Below the pieces are notes generated by a model. It saw only the letters and a program-made list of their open reading frames with translations, did not search any database and was not told the DNA's origin. Positions 16,964 through 25,587 of a stretch of 64,000 nt of DNA are shown here, one piece after another. This stretch comes from Prochloron sp965198675. GTDB taxonomy: Bacteria; Cyanobacteriota; Cyanobacteriia; Cyanobacteriales; Prochloraceae. The DNA lies in contig OZ240666.1 in assembly GCA_965198675.1 (NCBI GenBank), positions 992,001 through 1,056,000 of the forward strand, written 5' to 3'. A program made the position numbers and the translations under genes. How positions within the stretch are numbered: the stretch's first letter is position 1; each line of letters starts with the position of its first letter.

Positions 16964-16993
16964 ATTAACCTTAATAAATTTACTAAGGTTAAT
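16964..16993. other. 10-bp perfect inverted repeat in the AT-rich dcd/heme-sensor gap
   Basis: ATTAACCTTA and TAAGGTTAAT are separated by 10 nt. The site lies 104 bp upstream of the DUF3365-HAMP gene and 137 bp downstream of dcd. It could be an operator for the former or a weak terminator for the latter; the T-run after the stem on the minus strand is short. Confidence 0.45.
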
Positions 16994-17129
16994 AAAAATT
17001 ATAACATTGATAATTATCTAGATGCTTTCCTCATCTACTATAACACTTCCAACAAATTTATAGGTTTCAGGATATATACCTGATGTCTGGCTAGTAGTTT
17101 ACTCCACGGAACCGAACTTGCTATAATTA

Positions 17130-17711
17130 CTAAACTCTAGCAGTAACAACAGACATAGGTTGATTTTGATATTTTCCTTGACGAGTTTGATAGCTCACCC
17201 CGCAAGGTTCCCCTTCCAAAAACAAAAGCTGACAGCAACCTTCATTAGCATAGATCCGACAATCCGCACTGGAAGAATTGGAAAATTCCAGAGTTAAATG
17301 TCCCAGCCATCCCGCTTCTGCTGGTGTAAGATTGGCAATTAAGCCCACTCTGGCATAGCTGGACTTGCCGATACAAAGAACAGTAATATTATCTGGGACT
17401 GCTAATCGCTCCAAAGCTACCCCTAAGCCATAGGAATGAGCGGGTAAAATAAAATAACTCCCATTTACATCTCTATTGAGCTTAACTGGTTCAAGATTGT
17501 CCGGATTAAAGTTTTTCGGATCCACAACGGTACCAGGAATATGACGAAAGACGCGAAACTCTACGGGAGATAGGCGAATATCGTAACCGAAGCTCCCCAA
17601 ACCATAGGAAATAACTGGCACATTTTCAAGGCGACGAATTAACTGAGGTTCAAATGGCATAATCATTCCCTTTGCTGCCATAAGGGCGATCCAAGTATCG
17701 TTTTTAATCAC
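17130..17711 (-). CDS. dcd: dCTP deaminase
   Basis: A 193-residue trimeric enzyme converting dCTP to dUTP for thymidylate synthesis. Family blocks include FGYDIRLSP, the active-site region CIGKSSYARVGLIANLTPAEAGW with the catalytic Glu in TPAEAGW, and LTLEFSNSS. Length is normal. The transaldolase remnant lies directly upstream on the same strand. Confidence 0.95.
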   Translation of the reverse strand: MIKNDTWIALMAAKGMIMPFEPQLIRRLENVPVISYGLGSFGYDIRLSPVEFRVFRHIPGTVVDPKNFNPDNLEPVKLNRDVNGSYFILPAHSYGLGVALERLAVPDNITVLCIGKSSYARVGLIANLTPAEAGWLGHLTLEFSNSSSADCRIYANEGCCQLLFLEGEPCGVSYQTRQGKYQNQPMSVVTARV

Positions 17712-17741
17712 AATATAACTGGCGATCTGTTTTAGTACGGG

Positions 17742-17945
17742 TCATGATACTTGATATTTAATGCCTTGGCCATGATGAGCAAAATCTGCCACTGTATCTG
17801 CGGATAATTCGTGAAAAGTCATGGCCTTGAGTAATATGGTGTGCCCCTGCTTGCAGTGCTGCTACTGCTTCCTCTGGGGATTTGAGACTAGCTGCCAAAA
17901 TTTCTGTATCGCTCCCTTGCAAGACCGCAGCCATTTCCCGAACGT
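17742..17945 (-). pseudogene. Fructose-6-phosphate aldolase/transaldolase (TalC/Fsa-like) C-terminal remnant
   Basis: The minus strand reads EMAAVLQGSDTEILAASLKS, PEEAVAALQAGAHHIT, then after a frame change MTFHELSADTVADFAHHGQG, the C-terminal third of a TalC-type transaldolase. A stretch of about ten residues around the frame change is missing. The upstream boundary is exactly a GTAGGATGCG miniature element (17943-18008), and the N-terminal two thirds of the gene are absent. It is a relic, probably produced by deletion up to the repeat. Confidence 0.75.
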
Positions 17946-18008
17946 AGGATGCGTTACGCACATACTGACCGATGTACCACGCACGGCAAGTACCGTAACG
18001 CATCCTAC
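17943..18008. repeat. GTAGGATGCGTTA miniature inverted-repeat element
   Basis: 66 bp with ends GTAGGATGCGTTACG and CGTAACGCATCCTAC and a distinct core (CATACTGACCGATGTACCACG). It truncates the TalC remnant. Confidence 0.9.
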
Positions 18009-18078
18009 TATAATAAAAATTATGCCCCTAGCTGGCACTAGGGGATACGTAAAAACTCATATAATAGGAGAATAGCAG

Positions 18079-18564
18079 ATGACGTTTGAAGAATTTCAAC
18101 AAGCACTGGAGCAAATAGTTGCCCTCCAGCGCCAAGCAGAAGAGAGTCGGCTAAAGGATAAGCAGTCCTTAGAACAGCGACAACGGCAGCTGGAAGACAA
18201 GCGAGTAGAGGATAAGCAGTACTTAGAGCAGCGACAACAGAATCTGGAAGACGAGCGCCTCAAGGATAAGCAGTCCTTGGAGCAGTTAAAACGAGAAAGA
18301 GAAGAGAGTCGGCGGAGGTATGAGCAGAAGTTCGAGCAGGAAATAGGCAACATTCTGGCTGTGCAACGGGAACTACAAGAAAAACAGTTACAACTCACGG
18401 ATAATATGGCTCAATGGTCCGAGGGATCTGATAAACATGAAGGACGTATTGAGCGGTTGATAGGCTAGAGCATTACCGGAGAATCAGATCGCCTCGCTTT
18501 AGAAGAAAGATTAATGAGTGTAGAGCGCCGGGTAGACAAGCTGGAAAAGAATCAAGAGAGCTAG
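18079..18564 (+). pseudogene. Coiled-coil hypothetical protein with an in-frame TAG stop
   Basis: From ATG 18079 the product is a long charged coiled coil (KDKQSLEQRQRQLEDKRVED repeated with variations). The frame stops at a TAG at 18466-18468 after 129 codons, but in the same frame another 31 codons (SITGESDRLALEERLMSVER and on to KLEKNQES) continue to a second TAG at 18562-18564. That extension has the heptad character and composition of a genuine tail, so the first TAG is probably a point mutation of a sense codon such as TAT. A 129-residue shortened product may still be made. Function unknown. Confidence 0.65.
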
Positions 18565-18749
18565 TCACCTATAGCGGCGAGCACGTACCTTGACAGTTAC
18601 CGGTACTAATGACTAGTTATAGCGATGTACCGAAAGCTTTTTACCACTGTCAAGATGTATATCCAAGTTTAATCTGAAACTAAAGAGTGCGCGAATCGCT
18701 ATAAATATCCATCCGTATCCATCTGCGGTTCAAACTTACTATTACTCCT

Positions 18750-20666
18750 ATGAGCGACACTGTTATCGATATCCGTAACCTCCAAGTCCAATTTCTCACT
18801 GAAGACAAACCTGTTGTCGCTGTAGACAAGATTAGCTTTCAACTGCAAAGAGGGCAAACCCTGGGTATTGTGGGAGAGTCTGGAAGCGGTAAATCTGTCA
18901 CTTCCCTAGCTATTATGGGTTTAGTGCCCAAACCAGGTAGAATTAGGGGCGGTGAAATTTGGTTTCGTCCCACAGAAGCAGATGTAGCAGTTAACCTTTT
19001 AGCAATTAAAGAAGAAGAAAGACGAAAGTATCGAGGGGGACAAATTGGGATGATTTTTCAAGAACCCATGTCTTCCCTCAACCCAGTCTATAATATTGGC
19101 TTCCAAATAACCGAAGCAATTCTACTTCACCAAGACATTTCCCTTTCAGAAGCAAGACGTCAGGCGATCGCCAGCCTTCAGGAAGTCAAACTCCTCCCCT
19201 CCGACGAACAGTTACGGGAGCAATATCTAGCCCAAACCCAAGGAGAACCGAGCCAACAGGAAATTAATAGTTATATCAACGGCCAAAAGCGAGCCATGCT
19301 CAAACGCTATCCCCACGAACTCTCTGGGGGGCAATTGCAACGGGTGATGATTGCCATGGCTATTTCTTCTAACCCCACCCTGTTGATTGCGGATGAACCC
19401 ACTACTGCTCTGGATGTTACAGTACAGGCGACAATTCTGAATTTATTGCGCCAATTATGCCGCACCCGCCAGATGTCCCTGATTTTCATTACCCACGACT
19501 TAGGGGTTATTGGGGAATTAGTGGATGCAGTGGCAGTCATGTATCAGGGTAAAATTGTGGAATCTGGATTGATAACGGAAATTTTCCACCAACCCAAACA
19601 CCCCTATACTAAAGGACTATTAGCTTGTCGTCCCCGTTTAGATCGGCGCTGGAAATATTTGCCTACTGTAGCTGATTTTATGACAGTAGATGAGGATCAG
19701 ACAGGAGAATTGGTGATTCGGGAAAAACCCCCATTACCTGAAAGGGAAACCATCTCCACCGAAGAGGTAGAGCAACGCTTATCCCAATTATTAACCCATG
19801 AGCCTTTACTGTCCATCAAAAACCTCCAGGTAGGGTTCCCGCTCCGAGGCATGTTTGGCAGCACCAAAAGGTATTTTATGGCTGTGAATAACGTCTCTTT
19901 TGATTTATATCCGGGGGAAACATTGGGGTTGGTAGGAGAGTCTGGTTGTGGTAAGTCTACCCTCGCTCGTGCTATCCTCCGTTTAATTCCCTCAATGCAA
20001 GGGGAGATTTGGTTTCAGGGGGAAAATATTGCGCTCATTCCTATGGGGGCTGAAAGACTGCGGGGTTTGCGACGCCAGATGCAAATTGTGTTTCAGAATC
20101 CCTATAATTCCCTCAACCCCCGCATGACTGTGGGTAAGGCGATCATGGAACCCATGGTGATACACAAAATAGGAGGAACCAGAACCAAGCGTCGGGAAAG
20201 GGTAGCTTATCTCTTAGAAAGGGTGGGTTTAAGTCCGGATTGTTTCCATCGCTATCCCCACGAATTTTCCGGTGGACAAAGACAAAGAGTCTGCATTGCC
20301 AGAGCTTTAGCTCTTAACCCTCAGTTTATCATTTGCGACGAATCAGTGTCCGCCCTGGATGTCTCCGTCCAAGCTCAGGTGCTCAACTTATTGAAAGAAT
20401 TACAAGCAGAGTTTAGCTTAACATATCTTTTGATCTCTCACGATTTAAGCGTAGTTAAGTTTATGAGCGATCGCATTATTGTCATGAATAAGGGGAAGAT
20501 TGAAGAAATTGACACCGCAGAAAGGATTTACAGCCAACCACAACAGGACTATACCCGCCAATTAATCTCCTCAATTCCCGGCTTGTCAGTGAGCAGTGAG
20601 CAGTTACCAGTTACCAGTCCTGCTCATGCCAACCGGGGCAGTCAGGCAGTTACCAGTTACCAGTGA
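18750..20666 (+). CDS. Oligopeptide/dipeptide-type ABC transporter, fused double ATP-binding subunit
   Basis: A 638-residue protein with two complete ABC ATPases. The first has Walker A GESGSGKSV and signature LSGGQLQR (DppD/OppD-like); the second has GESGCGKST and FSGGQRQR (DppF/OppF-like), each with an oligopeptide C-terminal region (HPYTKGLLACRP; QDYTRQLISSIP). The arrangement is like GsiA or YejF and energises import of peptides or related solutes. No permease or binding protein is nearby. The final ~25 residues are encoded by GCAGTTACCAGTTACCAG repeats and extend past the normal end of the family. Confidence 0.93.
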   Translation: MSDTVIDIRNLQVQFLTEDKPVVAVDKISFQLQRGQTLGIVGESGSGKSVTSLAIMGLVPKPGRIRGGEIWFRPTEADVAVNLLAIKEEERRKYRGGQIGMIFQEPMSSLNPVYNIGFQITEAILLHQDISLSEARRQAIASLQEVKLLPSDEQLREQYLAQTQGEPSQQEINSYINGQKRAMLKRYPHELSGGQLQRVMIAMAISSNPTLLIADEPTTALDVTVQATILNLLRQLCRTRQMSLIFITHDLGVIGELVDAVAVMYQGKIVESGLITEIFHQPKHPYTKGLLACRPRLDRRWKYLPTVADFMTVDEDQTGELVIREKPPLPERETISTEEVEQRLSQLLTHEPLLSIKNLQVGFPLRGMFGSTKRYFMAVNNVSFDLYPGETLGLVGESGCGKSTLARAILRLIPSMQGEIWFQGENIALIPMGAERLRGLRRQMQIVFQNPYNSLNPRMTVGKAIMEPMVIHKIGGTRTKRRERVAYLLERVGLSPDCFHRYPHEFSGGQRQRVCIARALALNPQFIICDESVSALDVSVQAQVLNLLKELQAEFSLTYLLISHDLSVVKFMSDRIIVMNKGKIEEIDTAERIYSQPQQDYTRQLISSIPGLSVSSEQLPVTSPAHANRGSQAVTSYQ

Positions 20667-20742
20667 GCAGTTTTTTGCTCAATGAAGTATGTGTAATATA
20701 GTTTTATGTAGGTAAAATTATTAAATTTATAAACCTGGTTCG

Positions 20743-20913
20743 AATGCTGGAAAGTGATGGTTTCGGATAGTCAAAGAGAAAGGCTCTATCCGATATTACC
20801 GTAAAGAGGGACAGGAGAAACTGATTAGAGTAGACTATCATGGTGCCAAAGAAGTCCCTACTGGTACATGTCATGCTATTCTCAAAGCAGCAGGCATTAA
20901 GAAAGGAGGTTAG
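20743..20913 (+). pseudogene. hicA-like toxin gene, single-base frameshift
   Basis: MLESDGF is followed one frame over by VKEKGSIRYYRKEGQEKLIR and VDYHGAKEVPTGTCHAILKA AGIKKGG, a complete HicA-type mRNA interferase fold region. The frame break is at GATGGTTTCGGATAG, where adding one T would restore DGFRIVKEKG. A single-base deletion therefore inactivates the toxin. The N-terminus upstream of the Met is also unclear. Its 3' end carries the ribosome-binding site of hicB. Confidence 0.75.
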
Positions 20914-20917
20914 ACCT

Positions 20918-21181
20918 ATGATTGATTTGCCCTATTCACTTGTGATTGAAGCTACCCAAGAGCCAGATTTTTTCGGCTTTTATTCACCTGAGCTAGAAGG
21001 GTTTACTGGTGTAGGTCACTCTATCGAAAATTGCATTTACCAAGCTAAGTGGGGTATGATTGACCATGTTAATCTTTTGCGGGAGCACAATCTCTCTATC
21101 CCAGCCCCAAACCCAGAACCTAAAATCACAATTCAAAATGAAAATAGCAAAACTTCTCAGCGCCTCTGCGCCTCTGCGTGA
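20918..21181 (+). CDS. hicB: HicB-family antitoxin
   Basis: 87 residues starting MIDLPYSLVIEATQEPDFFG, preceded by AAAGGAGG at 20902-20909. The HicB partially degraded RNase-H-like fold is visible in FYSPELEGFTGVGHSIENC and on to IYQAKWGMIDHV. The tail QNENSKTSQRLCASA is partly encoded by a CGCCTCTGCGCCTCTGCG dispersed repeat, which also overlaps the start of the next gene. With hicA frameshifted, the antitoxin would be an orphan. Confidence 0.75.
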   Translation: MIDLPYSLVIEATQEPDFFGFYSPELEGFTGVGHSIENCIYQAKWGMIDHVNLLREHNLSIPAPNPEPKITIQNENSKTSQRLCASA

Positions 21182-22127
21182 AACTTCTAATTCTATCCCC
21201 CAGCTACTCATCAATCTCCTGTCAGTCACCCTAGTCATTTTTACCCTCACAGCTTCCAATGTGGCTAACGCCCAAACCCCGGAAAGCAAAACCTTCCTCT
21301 GGAAAGTAAACTCACCCCAAAACACCCTCTATTTACTCGGTTCAGTTCACTTTCTGAAAGCAGATAACTACCCCCTGCCCCAGCCCATGGAAGCAGCATT
21401 TGACGACGCGGAGGGAGTGGTGTTTGAGGTAAATTTCAATGAGGCTCAAGATAGGGCAGTACAGCAACTGGTGTTGCAAAAAGCCCTACCAGAAGCAGAG
21501 GAGACTCTCATAGGTACCCTCAGTCCCCAAACCTACAATTTGGCTCAACAAAAGGCGGCGGAACTGGGTAAACCCATGGAGCCGTTTCACAAATTTGAAC
21601 CCTGGTTTTTTACCTTCTCTTTTCTCCCTTGAAAATTGCAGCAATTAGGTTTTGAAGCAAGTTATGGGGTGGCTCAATATTTCTTCCGGCAAGCCGTAGC
21701 GGAAAATAAAGAAATTGTTGCCTTGGAAACCCTAGAATATCAAATTAGTTTGTTTGATGCTCTTTCAGCTGAAGAACAAGAGGAGTTATTATTGGAAACG
21801 TTACTGGAACTAGACACCCTAGAAACTTCTTTCAATAATTTGATTACTGCTTGGTCTAATGGTGATTTAGAAGAGTTTGCAGCTTTATTTCTGGCAAATT
21901 TTGCCCCCTATCCGGATCTTGAAGAGAAATTACTGACCCAGCGCAATCACAACTGGCTCCCAACAATTGAATCCTTATTGCAACAAAAAAAGGACTATTT
22001 AGTAATAGTGGGTGCGGGTCACCTAGTGGGGGAAGAGGGTTTGATTCAGCTTCTGGAAAATCGTGGCTATCTCATCGAGCAAGTAGCCGCTCGAAGAGTC
22101 GCTCCAGCACGAAGCAATAATAGGTAA
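21138..22127 (+). pseudogene. TraB/GumN family protein with in-frame TGA
   Basis: A signal peptide (LLINLLSVTLVIFTLTASNVANA) precedes FLWKVNSPQNTLYLLGSVHF, the GumN/TraB start with its conserved GSxH. After 164 codons, in WFFTFSFLP, a TGA occurs at 21630-21632. The same frame then continues KLQQLGFEASYGVAQYFF to a normal end, VIVGAGHLVGEEGLIQLLE with the second conserved H of the family. A single nonsense mutation, or readthrough, would explain this. The ATG at 21138 lies inside the end of hicB, and the first 20 residues partly come from a dispersed repeat, so the native start is uncertain. TraB/GumN proteins are predicted erythromycin-esterase/Tiki-like metalloproteases. Confidence 0.75.
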
Positions 22128-22504
22128 AAATTATTGCTAATTATTATCATTATTGGGAAATTATTGAGAAGAAAGTGACATAATCATGCAAAATAAGCAT
22201 TATGCCCATATTTTGGTAATCTAGAATACAAAAGACCAGTTTTTTTGCAGTAAGATATTTCCTAGGCTAATAATAGCCTAAGGGCGTAGGTTGGGTAGAG
22301 CGATAGCGAAACCCAACACAAATCTCCGCACGCAGAGGCGCAGAGGCACGGAAGATTTATAAACAAGCGTTTGAAACTCCTAGAGAACCGTGCTATCCTC
22401 TGCGCCTCTGTGTCTCTGTGAGCTTCTTTTTTGCTGTTGGGTTTCGTTGCCTCAACCCAACCTACAATTGTTAGTCTAGGTGTGTTAAGTGTGAGGAAAA
22501 CAAG
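22128..22504. repeat. Repeat-filled intergenic region before the porin
   Basis: No gene is seen. The region has an outer inverted pair, GTAGGTTGGGTAGAGCGA...AACCCAAC near 22286-22318 against GTTGGGTTTCGTTGCC...AACCCAACCTAC near 22437-22470, flanking an inner pair of CGCAGAGGCGCAGAGG (22325) and CTCTGCGCCTCTGTG (22393) repeats. The AT-rich part at 22128-22260 may hold the porin promoter, but no convincing -35/-10 pair was chosen. Confidence 0.6.
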
Positions 22505-24109
22505 ATGAATAAATCTAAAATTAGCAGTATTGCTTGGTTAACCTGCTCAGCTATTCTGAGTTCAGCCCTTTTGCAAACCCCTAAAGCCATAGCTCAAAAC
22601 TTGGGCTATACCTCTCTAGAAGACTATACAGAAGAGCCACTGGGTCAAGTAAATAGCGTTTCCGAGTTGCGGGATGTTGCTCCGGGACACTGGGCTTATG
22701 AAGCAGTCAAAAAATTAGTGGAACGCTATCGCTGCGTTCGCGGTTATGAAGACGGCACCTTTCGGGGGAACAATCCCGTAAATCGCTATGAGTTTGCCGT
22801 AACCTTGAATGATTGTTTGCAAACTATCGAACGTCTGATTGTAGCGAGGGAGAGTAGACGTCTGGATCCTTCTACTCCCACCATTACTAGCGCCGACTCA
22901 AGCCGGATCCAACGTTTAATCGAAGAATTTGGCGCTGAATTAGCAATTCTGACGGCTCGGGTGAATGACACGGAAGAAAGAACAGATTTCCTGGAAGACC
23001 ATCAGTTCTCTACTACCACTAAGCTGGTGGGGGAGGTTGCTTTTACTCTTGCTCAAGCTTTTGGGGACCAGTTAGACTCCCAAGTAGCCTTTAGCGATAA
23101 GGTTCGTCTCCAGTTTGTGACTAGCTTTACAGGGAAAGATAAGCTGTTCACCCGTCTCACTGCTAGCAATATTGGCAACTCATTTGCAGATGAAATTGGC
23201 ACTAATCAAGGGCGGTTTGCTTTTGATGGTCCTGCACGCAACAATGTTGTCATCGATCGCCTCCATTACAACTTCCCTGTGAGGGACAATTTGAGAATCG
23301 TTGCTATGGCTGGCTTGGGAGCCCATCACTTCTACGCCGACACTTTCAACTCGGGACTGGAAGCAGGTGGCGGTGCCAATAATGCCCTCTCCCGGTTTGC
23401 GGAACGGAACCCCATCTATCGCTTGGGTATCAGTCGCTTGAGTACCGGGGTAGGTATCCGCTACAAATTCGCTCCCCAATGGGAACTCTCAGCAGGCTAT
23501 CTGGCTCCTAATGGTAGCAACCCAGCCGCTGGAAGTGGTTTGTTTAATGGGAGCTACTCCGCTTTGGGGCAATTGGTATTTAAGCCTACCGATACTCTGA
23601 AATTCGGATTTACCTACTCCAATAGCTATCATGTTTCTAACAACGCCTTTGCTTTTGGCGGTACAGGAACAGGTTTTGGGAACTTGAATATTTCTGGTGT
23701 CACCAGCCCAGTTTCTAGCAATAGCTATGGGATAGAAGCTCAATACGATATTAGTCCTAAATTTAGCATTCGCGCTTGGGGCGGTTTTACCGATGCTAAA
23801 ATCATTGGTTTAGGGGATGCTGATATTTGGAACTACGCCCTCGTGTTCGCTTTCCCCGACTTGGGTAAGGAAGGCAACTTGGGGGCTATAGTGGTAGGTG
23901 CAGAACCTTATTTGACAGGTTTGGACGTTCCTAATACTATGCCATTTTCCAACGACATTCCACTGCATATAGAGGCTTTCTACAGGTATCAAATTACCGA
24001 TAATATCTCTCTGACTCCGGGCTTTATTTGGTTGACATCTATTAACCAAATGCCAAATAACGACGACGGTGCCTTTATTGGTGCATTAAGGACTACCTTT
24101 AGGTTCTAA
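22505..24109 (+). CDS. SLH-domain OprB-type porin (iron uptake porin family)
   Basis: 534 residues. A signal peptide ends near AIAQNLG, then an S-layer homology domain (LRDVAPGHWAYEAVKKLVER to FRGNNPVNRYEFAVTLNDCL) that binds peptidoglycan-linked polymer, a short coiled coil, and an OprB-like beta-barrel finishing with the aromatic C-terminus TTFRF. Cyanobacterial outer membranes carry several such proteins, which admit ions and small solutes; iron uptake is the annotation used for the family. Start ATG follows GAGGAAAACAAG. Confidence 0.92.
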   Translation: MNKSKISSIAWLTCSAILSSALLQTPKAIAQNLGYTSLEDYTEEPLGQVNSVSELRDVAPGHWAYEAVKKLVERYRCVRGYEDGTFRGNNPVNRYEFAVTLNDCLQTIERLIVARESRRLDPSTPTITSADSSRIQRLIEEFGAELAILTARVNDTEERTDFLEDHQFSTTTKLVGEVAFTLAQAFGDQLDSQVAFSDKVRLQFVTSFTGKDKLFTRLTASNIGNSFADEIGTNQGRFAFDGPARNNVVIDRLHYNFPVRDNLRIVAMAGLGAHHFYADTFNSGLEAGGGANNALSRFAERNPIYRLGISRLSTGVGIRYKFAPQWELSAGYLAPNGSNPAAGSGLFNGSYSALGQLVFKPTDTLKFGFTYSNSYHVSNNAFAFGGTGTGFGNLNISGVTSPVSSNSYGIEAQYDISPKFSIRAWGGFTDAKIIGLGDADIWNYALVFAFPDLGKEGNLGAIVVGAEPYLTGLDVPNTMPFSNDIPLHIEAFYRYQITDNISLTPGFIWLTSINQMPNNDDGAFIGALRTTFRF

Positions 24110-24178
24110 TAATTTGGAAGGGTTCAATAGGTCAGTTTCACGCAGAGGCGCAGAGGCGCGGAGAGGTTGTATTAAAAT

Positions 24179-24192
24179 ATACGGCGTTGCAT
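24179..24192. promoter_or_regulatory. NtcA-type box upstream of ntcB
   Basis: GTATTAAAATATAC matches GTA-N8-TAC exactly, 135 bp before the ntcB start. NtcA control of ntcB is known in other cyanobacteria. No well-placed -10 is evident, and one such match is expected by chance about every 4 kb, so this rests on context. Confidence 0.45.
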
Positions 24193-24326
24193 AATTGAGA
24201 CATGAATGAGTAAGAACTAGCTCTCTCTTTTTCCTCTGTGTCCTCTGCGCCTCTGCGGTTTATTATTATTTCATATCTTGATTCAGCAACGCCCGATGAA
24301 GAAATATAATGGAAAGGAAGTAGAGC

Positions 24327-25322
24327 GTGCGGATCGAACAGTTACAAGCATTCCTAGCAGTAGCCGAAACAGGGAACTTTGGACAAGCGGCGCGAAAATG
24401 CGGCGTCACCCAATCTACTGTTAGCCGCCAAATTCAGTCCCTAGAAAATGACTTGGGTTTACCCTTATTTCATCGCACTGCCCAAACCAAGTTAACCCTA
24501 GGGGGAGAAAAACTAATACCTCGTGCTCGGAAAATTTGTCGGGAGTGGGAAACTGCCACGTCAGAATTCGCCGATTTATTAGCAGGAAAACAACCAGAAC
24601 TCTGCGTAGCAGCGATTCATTCAGTCTGCGCTCATTATTTACCCCCAGTATTGCAGCAATTTTGTCAAGATTATCCGGAAGTACAGTTGCGGGTGACCGC
24701 ATTGGGCAGCGATCGCGCTTTGAAAGTACTGCAAGATGGTTTGGTGGAGATTGCAGTGGTGATGAACAATCCCGGCTATACTGGTAGTGAGGAAATGGTA
24801 AGATGGGTTCTTTATTCTGAACCAATTGAAATTTTAATGGCTGCTAACCATCCTTTGAGGGAGTATGAGGAAGTACCTTTCTCAGAATTAGTGAAATATC
24901 CTCAAGTAGTTTTTAAAGATGGTTACGGAATGCAACGTTTAGTGCAGGAGTGGTTTGAGGAACACCATGTTACCCTGAAAACGGCGATGGAGTTGAATAC
25001 TCTCGATGCTTTTAGGGGGGTAGTACGTACTGGTGAAATGCTTGCTCTCTTACCCCAAGCAGCTTTGTTAGCAGCACGGAGCGATCCAACTTTGGCAGTT
25101 AGAGCGATGGCTTATCCCCCCAATATACCAAAGGAAAAGGCAAAGAGGGGTTTAAATCGGGAAGTAGTCTTGGTGACAACTAGGGATCGCCTACAAATTC
25201 CCCCTATTGCTCACTTTTGCCATTTAGTGCGTCAAATGTCTGGTTTAAACCAGGAAAATTTAAAGGTTTATGAAGAATTGACTCTTGACAAGAATAAACT
25301 AATAACAATATATAACAGTTAG
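24327..25322 (+). CDS. ntcB: LysR-type regulator, NtcB-like
   Basis: A 331-residue LysR regulator: winged helix MRIEQLQAFLAVAETGNF with CGVTQSTVSRQIQSLE as recognition helix, then the effector domain. The sequence style (AGKQPELCVAAIHS, ALGSDRALKVLQDGLVEIAV) resembles NtcB, the nitrate/nitrite-responsive activator of the nir operon. The assignment is supported by the next gene, a CnaT homologue, since ntcB and cnaT are neighbours in Anabaena. A GTG start is used, with AAAGGAAG upstream. The GCGATCGC within it is a HIP1 site. Confidence 0.8.
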   Translation: MRIEQLQAFLAVAETGNFGQAARKCGVTQSTVSRQIQSLENDLGLPLFHRTAQTKLTLGGEKLIPRARKICREWETATSEFADLLAGKQPELCVAAIHSVCAHYLPPVLQQFCQDYPEVQLRVTALGSDRALKVLQDGLVEIAVVMNNPGYTGSEEMVRWVLYSEPIEILMAANHPLREYEEVPFSELVKYPQVVFKDGYGMQRLVQEWFEEHHVTLKTAMELNTLDAFRGVVRTGEMLALLPQAALLAARSDPTLAVRAMAYPPNIPKEKAKRGLNREVVLVTTRDRLQIPPIAHFCHLVRQMSGLNQENLKVYEELTLDKNKLITIYNS

Positions 25323-25332
25323 CACGTACCAT

Positions 25333-25387
25333 ACCAGTTACCAGTTACCAGTTACCAGTTACCAGTTACCAGTTACCAGTTACCAGT
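25333..25387. repeat. CAGTTAC heptamer tandem repeat
   Basis: Seven consecutive copies of CAGTTAC follow the ntcB stop. The same heptamer occurs at the 3' end of the oligopeptide ABC gene (20593-20665), at 47731-47760 and near 18593. It is a slippage-prone dispersed repeat. Confidence 0.85.
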
Positions 25388-25398
25388 ACTAATTATTA

Positions 25399-25551
25399 GT
25401 GTGCGGCTCGATCAAGCGTGAAGTGATCGAGGCCATCGAATTGGATGGCATGAAACGGAGCTACGCCAGCAAAACCTTCCGCATCAGTCGCAACACGATT
25501 AACCTGTGGTTTCGGCGGCAGTTGATGGGGATTTCATGTTACATAACATAA
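25399..25551 (+). pseudogene. IS630-type transposase N-terminal fragment
   Basis: From GTG 25399 a 50-codon frame reads SIKREVIEAIELDGMKRSYA and SKTFRISRNTINLWFRRQ, the helix-turn-helix that begins IS630/Tc1-family transposases. The DDE catalytic part is absent. It is a relic next to the CAGTTAC repeat. Confidence 0.65.
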
Positions 25552-25587
25552 AAGTTTGATATAACGAATTTAGGTAGAAGCTAGATT

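Noticed and set aside
20730..20760. tRNA T-arm-like GGTTCGAA
   Set aside because: It lies within the hicA remnant and no cloverleaf can be drawn around it.
25333..25387. CRISPR-like array
   Set aside because: The CAGTTAC units are contiguous with no spacers, and no cas genes are present. The 20-bp repeats at 6619 and 54-bp repeats at 52240 also lack spacers.
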